DNA of 10,890 nucleotides from Lachnospira sp. UBA4285 (GTDB taxonomy: Bacteria > Bacillota > Clostridia > Lachnospirales > Lachnospiraceae): assembly GCA_002394965.1 (NCBI GenBank), contig DGVL01000141.1, forward strand, positions 1 to 10,890, written 5' to 3'. A program made the position numbers and the translations under genes. Numbering within the stretch: the stretch's first letter is position 1; each line of letters starts with the position of its first letter. The notes under the pieces are model-generated. The model saw nothing but the letters and a program-made list of their open reading frames with translations, did no database searches and had not been told where the DNA came from. Positions 5,510 to 10,890 of the stretch are shown here, piece after piece.

Positions 5510-6335
5510 GCTGTTCCAGAACCTCCTTTCCCTTTTTCTTGCTCCCTGCAGGAAGGCTCCCGTCCTCGTAGAGTTTTCTCACAAGCTTCCTCAAATCTTC
5601 TCCGGAAAGCGCCTGCCAGCAGAGAATCCGGTGCAGGCGCAGGCGCATCGCCTCCGAGCCGTTCAGATCTGCCTCCGCCTTCGCCATCAACGCCGGCTCC
5701 TCTATCGTCTCTTCCTCTGCGCGGTACGCATCCACAGCCTCCGACAGACCGGTCAGGCAGTCTGTGACCCCGGCCGCCACCGCTGCGCAGATTGCCCGGA
5801 GCCTGTCCGGTGTCAGGGCGGCGGTTTCCCCGGCATCTGACACAGCTTTCAGCAGCACGATCTTATCCGTGCTCAGGAAACGCGCGGCCGCCTGAAAGAA
5901 GCCCGCGCCCTCCATGTCCGTTAGGCAGGGGAGAGAAGGCGAGACGGTCCCGGCAGGAGCTGCAGCCGGATGCGGGACCGTGACGAGCGCGCGCTCCGCA
6001 AAGGGAGCAGCCCACACCATCCCCGGGTAGAAATCCCGCCCGGTAGTTTCTTCCGTAATCTTACATATCCGGAAACAGGACGCGGCGGGGTCGCTCCCCG
6101 CAGCTGTGCCGAAGTTCACGGCAAAGTCAGCCGGAAACTGCGTGAGAAGCTGCGCCGTGGCGATGGCTGCAGCGATCTCACCGCTCCCGGTCACCGCCAG
6201 CATATACCGGTCGTCTTTGCTGCGCCACGCAGTAAGGCTTCCGGATGGAAGCCGCTTCATCTGTATGCCGCGCCTTCGCAATTCCAAAAGAAGAGGTTCC
6301 GCCTCCGGATACAGGGCTGTAAATACCGCAATCAT
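5490..6335 (-). CDS. Nucleoside phosphorylase-superfamily protein, MTA/SAH nucleosidase-like, with C-terminal extension
   Basis: Resembles 5'-methylthioadenosine/S-adenosylhomocysteine nucleosidases, which cut adenine from thio- or deoxy-adenosines. In 281 residues: an N-terminal strand with acidic residues MIAVFTALYPEAEPLL (E11, E13); VNFGTAAG (73-80), matching the phosphate/nucleophile GSAGG region; DMEGAGF (140-146), the ribose-binding Met-Glu; and KAVSDAG (163-169), with D167 equivalent to the catalytic Asp. Two oddities: only about 60 residues separate GTAAG and DMEGAG, where the E. coli enzyme has about 90, and about 80 extra residues follow the core (200-281), rich in Glu, Leu and Lys and probably helical. 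The substrate is therefore uncertain. ATG at 6335 follows TAGGAAG. The 3' end overlaps the lyase-like gene by 20 nt. A weak promoter candidate (TTGATA at 6423-6418, 16 nt, TATCCT at 6401-6396) would lie across the start of uppP. Confidence 0.8.
   Translation of the reverse strand: MIAVFTALYPEAEPLLLELRRRGIQMKRLPSGSLTAWRSKDDRYMLAVTGSGEIAAAIATAQLLTQFPADFAVNFGTAAGSDPAASCFRICKITEETTGRDFYPGMVWAAPFAERALVTVPHPAAAPAGTVSPSLPCLTDMEGAGFFQAAARFLSTDKIVLLKAVSDAGETAALTPDRLRAICAAVAAGVTDCLTGLSEAVDAYRAEEETIEEPALMAKAEADLNGSEAMRLRLHRILCWQALSGEDLRKLVRKLYEDGSLPAGSKKKGKEVLEQLERDIL
5510..5527 (-). promoter_or_regulatory. Ribosome binding site supporting a TTG start for the lyase-like gene
   Basis: On the minus strand AGGAGG, inside the last codons of the nucleosidase gene, precedes TTG at 5509-5507 by 12 nt. 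No ATG or GTG in this frame is better placed, and later in-frame GTG codons (residues 13 and 15) would remove conserved N-terminal sequence. The long spacing and rare start suggest modest translation coupled to the upstream gene. Confidence 0.6.
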
Positions 6336-6403
6336 CTTTTTTCTTCCTAAAGTTCATCCTGTATGCTATTCTGAAAACAAGGGTTTCCCAGAAGGAGGAT
6401 AGC

Positions 6404-7237
6404 ATGATTCTGGATCTTATCAAATCGCTGATCTACGGAATAGTAGAAGGCGTCACAGAGTGGCTCCCGGTCAGCTCGACCGGCCACATGATTCTTCTCA
6501 ACAGCTTTCTGCATTTTCACAATGTCAGCGACGGATTTTTCAGTATGTTTGAAGTTGTCATTCAGTTCGGCGCGATCCTGGCCGTCGTGGCTCTGTACTG
6601 GCGCCGGCTCTGGCCGTGGAGGCGCAAGGACGGAAAGGTCGTGACCCGGCGCAGCACACTCCGCCTCTGGTGCAAGATCATCATCGCCTGCATTCCGGCC
6701 GCCGTCGTGGGCGTCCTGTTTGACGACAAGATCGAGGAGCTCTTCTACCATCCGGTTCCGATCGCACTCGCCCTGATCATTGTCGGCGTCGTGTTCATTC
6801 TGGTGGAGAATCATCTGAGCGGCGCCGCTCCGGCTGTCACCAGACCTTCGCAGATCTCCGCCAGGTCCGCTCTTATCATCGGCATGTTTCAGCTGGCCGC
6901 CGCCATCTTCCCGGGCACATCCCGCTCCGGAGCCACCATCATCGGCGCGCTCCTGATCGGCATCGCCCGTCCGGCCGCCGCGGAGTTCACATTCTACCTC
7001 GCGGTCCCCGTGATGCTCGGCGCCTCGCTTCTGAAGATTGTCCGCTTCGGTCTTGGATTTACCGGCGCGGAAGCCGCGATTCTTCTCGTCGGCATGATCA
7101 GCGCCTTCGTCGTATCCGTGTTCATCATCCGCTTCCTGATGTCCTACATCCGCCGGCACGACTTCAAGGTCTTCGGCTGGTACCGCATCGTCCTCGGCAT
7201 CTTCGTGCTGATCGCCGCCGCTACGTTCATGCGGTGA
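6404..7237 (+). CDS. uppP: Undecaprenyl-diphosphatase (BacA/UppP)
   Basis: Integral membrane phosphatase that converts undecaprenyl pyrophosphate to undecaprenyl phosphate, recycling the lipid carrier for peptidoglycan and other wall polymers; extra copies give bacitracin resistance. The 277-residue protein carries both signature regions: EGVTEWLPVSSTGHMIL (E15, E19, S24, S25, H28) and FPGTSRSGATI (169-179, R174). Several hydrophobic segments are visible, about 48-66, 89-106, 118-135, 155-170, 176-188, 195-211, 222-243 and 257-274, as expected for this family. ATG at 6404 follows AAGGAGGAT (6392-6400). It is divergent from the nucleosidase gene (68-bp gap) and ends 6 bp from the stop of the convergent membrane-protein gene, with no clear terminator between. 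It appears monocistronic. Confidence 0.97.
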   Translation: MILDLIKSLIYGIVEGVTEWLPVSSTGHMILLNSFLHFHNVSDGFFSMFEVVIQFGAILAVVALYWRRLWPWRRKDGKVVTRRSTLRLWCKIIIACIPAAVVGVLFDDKIEELFYHPVPIALALIIVGVVFILVENHLSGAAPAVTRPSQISARSALIIGMFQLAAAIFPGTSRSGATIIGALLIGIARPAAAEFTFYLAVPVMLGASLLKIVRFGLGFTGAEAAILLVGMISAFVVSVFIIRFLMSYIRRHDFKVFGWYRIVLGIFVLIAAATFMR

Positions 7238-7243
7238 GCCGGA

Positions 7244-7927
7244 TCAGGACTGAAGTCCCAGGAATCGGCGAAGAAGGCGGATCGTGTTGTCTTTGTTCTC
7301 GGAGTTGGCCACGATTCCGATCGTCGGACTGTCCATCTGAAGGCTGATCTCCGAGGATATTTCTTCCGGAGTCATGCTGATAAGCGCCGGGAAAGTCTGG
7401 CCCTCCGAATTGGTCAGGGTCTCGATCCTGCCTTCTTCCTGCAGTTTACTATAGATGTCTTCGGGCAGGTATGTGGAGAGATCAAGGAAATAGTCGACAT
7501 TCTCCATAAATGACCGGTTCAGGCTCTCCGGGGCGATGATCATGTCGATCTGCTTGACGGCAACCATGGTCATCAGCTTCTCCTGGCTGGCAATCGACTC
7601 CTCCGTCATCTGGCTGTCTTCCGTCGGGTAGTTGAGCATGGTCACCGTCGCGTACTCGTACTCGCCAAACCCCAGTTCCTGCGCAAGCCGGTTCTGCCAG
7701 TCGTCAGCCGCCTGCAGGTCGTAACTGGACGCGTTGAGCACGGCGACGCCGATCCTGGACTCTCTTTTGGCGTTCTCCACCGCATTTGCAATGATCACAA
7801 CCACAATCACGGCGATCAGTGCGAAGATGAAATAGATCCGGTAATAGGTCAGGATATACTCCACCTTTGCCTTTCCGTGAAGCTGGGACAGTTTTTCTTT
7901 TTCCGACTGATGTTCAATATCCGTCAT
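7244..7927 (-). CDS. Single-pass membrane-anchored protein of unknown function
   Basis: A 227-residue protein that I do not recognise by name. A charged cytoplasmic N-terminus (residues 1-28) is followed by a hydrophobic segment, about 29-50 (YRIYFIFALIAVIVVVIIAN), then an outward-facing domain of about 175 residues. That domain has alternating strands and helices (RIGVAVLNASS, KQIDMIIAPESL, DYFLDLSTYLPEDIYSKL, SPTIGIVANSE) recalling fragments of a solute-binding fold, but it is too short to be a full binding protein. There is no lipobox. I chose ATG at 7927, which has AAAGGA 9 nt upstream; an in-frame GTG at 7945 overlapping the araC stop would add six residues (MKGNHS) and is the alternative. 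It lies directly downstream of the AraC-type gene and is probably co-transcribed, so it may be related to sensing or uptake of the same compound; that link is inference. Confidence 0.75.
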   Translation of the reverse strand: MTDIEHQSEKEKLSQLHGKAKVEYILTYYRIYFIFALIAVIVVVIIANAVENAKRESRIGVAVLNASSYDLQAADDWQNRLAQELGFGEYEYATVTMLNYPTEDSQMTEESIASQEKLMTMVAVKQIDMIIAPESLNRSFMENVDYFLDLSTYLPEDIYSKLQEEGRIETLTNSEGQTFPALISMTPEEISSEISLQMDSPTIGIVANSENKDNTIRLLRRFLGLQS

Positions 7928-7941
7928 GGAGTGGTTTCCTT

Positions 7942-8877
7942 TCACATTTTTCCATTCATTCTACTCTTTTGTGGAGCTGTCGAAAACCCCGGATCGCGTC
8001 TGGCCGTGCTGTTTCTGCGGTATTGCGTCGGCGTGACGCCGGCGTTCTGTCGGAAGACCCGCTCGAAATAGGTGATATTGCCAAAGCCGACGCGCGCGGC
8101 GATGTCCGTGATATCTGCATCCGTCGCAGCCAGGAGCGTCTTGGCCTGCGCGATGCGGCAGTACGTCCGGTACTCCGTGACGGTGAAGCCGGTCGTCTTC
8201 CGGAAAGTCCGCGTCAGATAGGAACGGCTGATGAAATAGCGCGCCGCCAGGCTGTCAAGGTCAAGGTCGCTGGAACAGTTGTTCTGCAGATACACCGCGA
8301 TTTCGTGCACCCGTGCAAATGCCCTCGCCTCCACGCCCGCCTCAGGGCGCAGCGGACCGAGAAGTGCCGCCGTATTCATGCGCGCGTCCAGGAACGTGCC
8401 GATGAGAAGCATCGTCAGTGCCCAGATCCTTGCCTTCGGGTAGGTCCCCGGTGTGGCGAAGGTCTCCTCAATCCGCCGGATAAGCCCGCACACCTCCTGC
8501 CACTGTCCGTCCGTGAACTGCGCCGGCCCGGAGAATCTCGTCCCAAGATCCTCCGCCGGGTATCCGAGTGCTGCAAGTGCCGGCTTCAGCAGTGCCATGT
8601 CAAGCTGCATCAGAAAGCGCCGGTAGCGCTGCCCCTGCCTGCAGTTGCTGGTCTTGTGGATTGTGTCTGAATTGATCAGGATCGCCATCTTCGGCCGGAT
8701 GTGGTACGTGTCCTGGCCGACGAAGTAATACCGCTCTCCCTCCAGCAGAAAATACAGCTCGACGCTCTCGTGCACATGCCGTGTCTGCATGGAATCGCCG
8801 GACAGGTTATGCACCTCTTCCGCGAATACGCCGGGGACCTCTCCCCGGAACTGTACCTCTTCATTCTCTATTCGCAT
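7942..8877 (-). CDS. AraC-family transcriptional regulator with N-terminal cupin domain
   Basis: A 311-residue DNA-binding regulator. The N-terminal ligand-binding cupin covers about residues 25-90, with HVHESVELYFLLEGERYYFVGQDTYHIRPK-like spacing and the later DTIHKT. The C-terminal AraC/XylS domain covers about 188-288 with two helix-turn-helix units: LDSLAARYFISRSYLTRTFRKTTG (208-231) and ITDIAARVGFGNITYFERVFRQNAG (256-280), ending in the family signature VTPTQYRR. This architecture is typical of regulators of sugar and glycoside use. ATG at 8877 has AGGCGG about 9 nt upstream, a mediocre site. The gene is divergent from the GH4 gene, so it very likely activates or otherwise controls it and may autoregulate. 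A short tail (about residues 289-311) is of low complexity and basic. Confidence 0.95.
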   Translation of the reverse strand: MRIENEEVQFRGEVPGVFAEEVHNLSGDSMQTRHVHESVELYFLLEGERYYFVGQDTYHIRPKMAILINSDTIHKTSNCRQGQRYRRFLMQLDMALLKPALAALGYPAEDLGTRFSGPAQFTDGQWQEVCGLIRRIEETFATPGTYPKARIWALTMLLIGTFLDARMNTAALLGPLRPEAGVEARAFARVHEIAVYLQNNCSSDLDLDSLAARYFISRSYLTRTFRKTTGFTVTEYRTYCRIAQAKTLLAATDADITDIAARVGFGNITYFERVFRQNAGVTPTQYRRNSTARRDPGFSTAPQKSRMNGKM

Positions 8878-8909
8878 ACCTTGTGTCCGCCTTTGGATTT
8901 CTTCGGCTT

Positions 8910-8938
8910 ATTGTACCCGTAAAGATAAAAATTGTAAA
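8910..8938 (-). promoter_or_regulatory. Promoter of the AraC-family gene
   Basis: On the minus strand, TTTACA (8938-8933) and TACAAT (8915-8910) are 17 nt apart. Both match the sigma-A consensus at five of six positions. Transcription should begin near 8903, giving a leader of about 25 nt. The direct repeat at 8919-8940 overlaps the -35 box and spacer, so binding there would affect this promoter. Confidence 0.68.
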
Positions 8939-8940
8939 GA
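8919..8940. repeat. Direct repeat GTAAAGA x2, possible AraC-type binding site
   Basis: GTAAAGA occurs at 8919-8925 and again at 8934-8940. AraC-family proteins commonly bind tandem half-sites. The pair lies about 55-75 bp upstream of the predicted GH4 transcription start and inside the araC promoter, a good position for activating one gene and repressing the other. The AT-rich context makes chance repeats possible. Confidence 0.35.
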
Positions 8941-8958
8941 AATGGCTGATTTCATAAG

Positions 8959-8987
8959 TTAATTCGTCTATTTGGGGCTACTATACT
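8959..8987 (+). promoter_or_regulatory. Promoter of the GH4 gene, weak -35
   Basis: TATACT (8982-8987) is a good -10 box. Seventeen nt upstream, TTAATT (8959-8964) matches the -35 consensus at only three positions, as expected for an activator-dependent promoter. The start would be near 8994, about 36 nt before the ATG. I saw no clear cre-like catabolite-repression site. Confidence 0.5.
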
Positions 8988-9029
8988 GACAGAGTCAAGG
9001 CGTGCTTTCTAGAAGGAGGATTTCTTACA

Positions 9030-10433
9030 ATGGCTTGCACGAAAAAAGATCTGACAATCGCATATCTGGGCGGCGGCTCCCGTGGCTGGGCCTGGACGTT
9101 CATGACGGACCTGGCGCTGGACAAGGAGCTGGGCGGCACTATCCGGCTCTATGACATCGACCGGAAAGCGGCCGAGGCCAACCAGACCATCGGCAATCAT
9201 CTGATGAGCCGGCCCGAGGCAAATGGAAGCTGGAACTTCACCGTCTGTGATACGCTTTCCGAGGCGCTTACCGGCGCGGATTTCGTCGTCATCTCTATTC
9301 TGCCGGGAACTTTTGACGAGATGCAGTCCGACGTGCACCTGCCGGAGCGCCTGAACATCTGGCAGTCCGTCGGCGACACGGCCGGCCCGGGCGGCATGAT
9401 CCGCGCTCTGCGCACGCTGCCGATGTATGTGACATTTGCCGAGGCTATCCGGGACTACTGCCCCAACGCCTGGGTCATCAACTACACCAACCCGATGTCG
9501 CTGTGCGTGAAGATGCTCTACTATGTATTCCCGCAGATTAAAGCTTTCGGCTGCTGCCATGAGGTCTTCGGAACCCAGAAGGTGCTTGCCGGAATCTACG
9601 AGAAGGAGACGGGCGAGAAGGTCGACGACTGGCACAACATCTTTGTCAACGTGGTGGGCATCAATCATTTCACATGGTTTACGGAAGCCTCGTACCGGAC
9701 GGAAGACCTCTTCCCGATCTATGACAGATACATCGACAGGCACTTCGAGGAAGGATTCCAGCTGGAAGGCGAGAACTGGATGAACTCGAGCTTCAAGTGC
9801 GCCAACCGCGTCAAGATGGATCTGTTTAAGAAGTACGGCGCCATCGCGGCAGCCGGCGACCGCCATCTGGCCGAATTCATGCCGGGCGACACCTATCTGA
9901 AGGATCCTGAGACTGTCGCCTCCTGGAAATTCGGCCTCACGACCGTCGAATGGAGAAAGGAAGACTTGAAGAAGCGCCTTGCGCGCAGCAGTCGTCTCGT
10001 CAGCGGCGAAGAGGAAATGAAGCTGGAGCCGACCGGCGAGGAGGGGATCCTGCTCATCAAGGCTCTCTGCGGTCTGTCCCGTTTTGTCTCCAACGTCAAC
10101 ATCCCCAACAGCGCGCTTCAGATTCCGAATCTGCCGGAAGACGCCGTTGTCGAGACCAACGCCGTGTTCTCCCGCGACAGCATTCACCCGCTGTACGCCG
10201 GCCCGCTCTCAGACAGCCTGCTGGCCCTTATCAAGCCGCATGTCGACAATCACGAGAAGATTCTGCGTGCATCGCTTGATTACGACCGGAATCAGGTAGT
10301 CGATGCATTCCTCACCGACCCGAACGTAGCCGCCAAGACAAGTGACCGCGCCGCCGTGTCCGCGCTGGTCGATGACATGATCAGGAATACCCTGACCTAT
10401 CTGCCGGACGGCTGGAAGAAACAGTATCAGTAA
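9030..10433 (+). CDS. Glycoside hydrolase family 4 protein (NAD- and metal-dependent alpha-glycosidase, alpha-galacturonidase type likely)
   Basis: Cytoplasmic glycosidase of family GH4, which cleaves by transient oxidation at C3 with NAD and a divalent metal, usually Mn. In 467 residues: Rossmann motif IAYLGGGSRGW (10-20); YDID (41-44) for the NAD ribose; NYTNPMSLCV (151-160); GCCHEVFGTQ (174-183), the Cys-His metal site C176-H177; GINHFTW (210-216), with the second metal His H213; and DRHLAEFMPG (277-286). The C-H-E-V variant of the metal motif is the one I associate with alpha-galacturonidases such as LplD, distinct from the C-N-x-P form of phospho-glycosidases and C-H-S-V of alpha-galactosidases. 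Substrate assignment is tentative. ATG at 9030 follows AAGGAGG (9013-9019) by 10 nt. It is divergent from araC. No transporter is present in the window, and no other sugar gene follows on this strand before the convergent rplT. Confidence 0.93.
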   Translation: MACTKKDLTIAYLGGGSRGWAWTFMTDLALDKELGGTIRLYDIDRKAAEANQTIGNHLMSRPEANGSWNFTVCDTLSEALTGADFVVISILPGTFDEMQSDVHLPERLNIWQSVGDTAGPGGMIRALRTLPMYVTFAEAIRDYCPNAWVINYTNPMSLCVKMLYYVFPQIKAFGCCHEVFGTQKVLAGIYEKETGEKVDDWHNIFVNVVGINHFTWFTEASYRTEDLFPIYDRYIDRHFEEGFQLEGENWMNSSFKCANRVKMDLFKKYGAIAAAGDRHLAEFMPGDTYLKDPETVASWKFGLTTVEWRKEDLKKRLARSSRLVSGEEEMKLEPTGEEGILLIKALCGLSRFVSNVNIPNSALQIPNLPEDAVVETNAVFSRDSIHPLYAGPLSDSLLALIKPHVDNHEKILRASLDYDRNQVVDAFLTDPNVAAKTSDRAAVSALVDDMIRNTLTYLPDGWKKQYQ

Positions 10434-10468
10434 GACAAAAGTGAACGGAACAAAAGACTGCAGAAATA

Positions 10469-10511
10469 AACCGCCCCGGAAGAGATTTAAAGAATCTCTT
10501 CCGGGGCGGTT
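10469..10511. terminator. Strong intrinsic terminator between convergent GH4 gene and rplT
   Basis: A perfect 19-bp stem, AACCGCCCCGGAAGAGATT (10469-10487) pairing with 10493-10511, encloses a 5-nt loop (TAAAG). On the minus strand TTTATTT follows the stem, making this primarily the rplT-operon terminator, 35 nt after the rplT stop. On the plus strand the stem is followed by TTCCGGTATT, so ending of the GH4 message 36 nt upstream would be less canonical but is likely helped by the stem. Confidence 0.88.
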
Positions 10512-10545
10512 CCGGTATTACTGTGTATTGCTTCTCTATCTGCAC

Positions 10546-10890
10546 TTATGCAAGCTTCGCCTTTGCGGCCTCGGCCAGCTTTGAAAATCCTGCCGGGTCA
10601 TTCACAGCCATGTCTGCCAGCACCTTGCGGTTGAGCTCGATGCCGGAAGCCTTCAGGCCGTACATGAACTTGCTGTAGGAAAGTCCGTTGATACGGGCAG
10701 CTGCGTTGATGCGGGCGATCCAGAGACTGCGGAAGTCTCTCTTCTTCTGCTTTCTTCCGGCGAAGGAAGAATTCAGCGCTCTCATAACGGACTGCTTTGC
10801 AACTCTGTAGTGCTTGCTTCTGGATCCTCTGTAGCCCTTGGCGAGCTTCAGAACTCTGTTGTGTCTTTTCTTTGCGTTTAATCCGCCTTT
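10546..10890 (-). CDS. rplT: 50S ribosomal protein L20, first few codons outside window
   Basis: Ribosomal protein L20 binds 23S rRNA early in assembly of the large subunit. The minus-strand frame is open from the right edge to TAA at 10548-10546 and gives 114 residues, starting KGGLNAKKRHNRVLKLAKGY and continuing with YRVAKQSVMRAL, FRSLWIARINAAARINGLSYSKFM and NRKVLADMAVNDPAGF, all hallmarks of L20. Compared with the family (about 118 residues), only about four N-terminal residues, probably MARV or similar, are missing. Arginine codons are mostly AGA (8 of 12), unlike the CGC/CGG of neighbouring genes, a sign of high expression. In most Firmicutes the order is infC-rpmI-rplT, so those genes probably lie just beyond the right edge. 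It ends at the terminator at 10469-10511. Confidence 0.97.
   Translation of the reverse strand, partial: KGGLNAKKRHNRVLKLAKGYRGSRSKHYRVAKQSVMRALNSSFAGRKQKKRDFRSLWIARINAAARINGLSYSKFMYGLKASGIELNRKVLADMAVNDPAGFSKLAEAAKAKLA

Noticed and set aside
6339..6367. Possible uppP promoter TTTTCT-17-TATGCT
   Set aside because: Both boxes are weak matches; given the 68-bp gap a promoter must be near, but I cannot single this one out.
6347..7159. 270-codon open frame antisense to uppP
   Set aside because: Extremely rich in Asp, Glu, His and Gly, as expected from the reverse of hydrophobic membrane-protein codons. uppP is certain.
7247..7258. Small hairpin GGAC-TGAA-GTCC between uppP and the membrane-protein gene
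   Set aside because: The stem is only 4 bp, lies in the coding end of the minus-strand gene, and has no T run on either strand.
9009..10187. 392-codon open frame on the minus strand opposite the GH4 gene
   Set aside because: The plus strand encodes a full GH4 enzyme with all motifs; the antisense product shows no family features and no good ribosome binding site.

Overview
The window looks like chromosomal DNA from an anaerobic, spore-forming-lineage Firmicute, most likely class Clostridia and perhaps Lachnospiraceae. The reasons are strong AGGAGG-type ribosome binding sites before most genes, an oxygen-independent ribonucleotide reductase activase (NrdG), a radical-SAM protein of the spore photoproduct lyase family, a bifunctional Rel/Spo homologue with an RFKD motif, and a dense layout with short intergenic gaps. 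The DNA is fairly GC-rich for that class. The family placement is inference. No transposase, integrase, phage gene, tRNA, rRNA or CRISPR array was seen.

Layout, left to right. (1) 1-2237, minus strand: a TIM-barrel sugar phosphate isomerase/epimerase-like gene, then the first 447 codons of the (p)ppGpp synthetase/hydrolase gene, which runs off the left edge. A near-consensus promoter with inverted and direct repeats in the leader precedes the epimerase. (2) 2444-3825, plus strand: nrdG and dut, two dNTP-supply genes 17 nt apart, then an 81-residue orphan protein, closed by a strong hairpin terminator. nrdG has its own extended -10 promoter and a hairpin at the start of its leader. (3) 3800-6335, minus strand: a tightly coupled set of a nucleosidase-like protein, a spore photoproduct lyase-like radical SAM protein starting at TTG, and a short-chain dehydrogenase. 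(4) 6404-7237, plus strand: uppP (undecaprenyl-diphosphatase), divergent from the nucleosidase. (5) 7244-8877, minus strand: an AraC-family regulator followed by a single-pass membrane protein. (6) 9030-10433, plus strand: a family 4 glycoside hydrolase divergent from araC across a 152-bp control region. (7) 10546-10890, minus strand: rplT (ribosomal protein L20), complete except for the first few codons.

Most genes are core housekeeping functions: stringent response, dNTP pools, cell-wall lipid recycling and the ribosome. Two segments look more specialised. One is the nucleosidase / radical-SAM / SDR operon, where the lyase-like protein keeps the 4Fe-4S cysteines and nearby tyrosines but, by my hand alignment, has Tyr where the Bacillus enzyme has its hydrogen-donor Cys; its nucleosidase partner has a shortened core and an unusual C-terminal extension. 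The other is the AraC / GH4 divergon, probably an inducible system for an alpha-linked sugar or uronide. I see no clear evidence for a wholly new system; the nucleosidase-lyase-SDR set is the best candidate for a new biochemical function.
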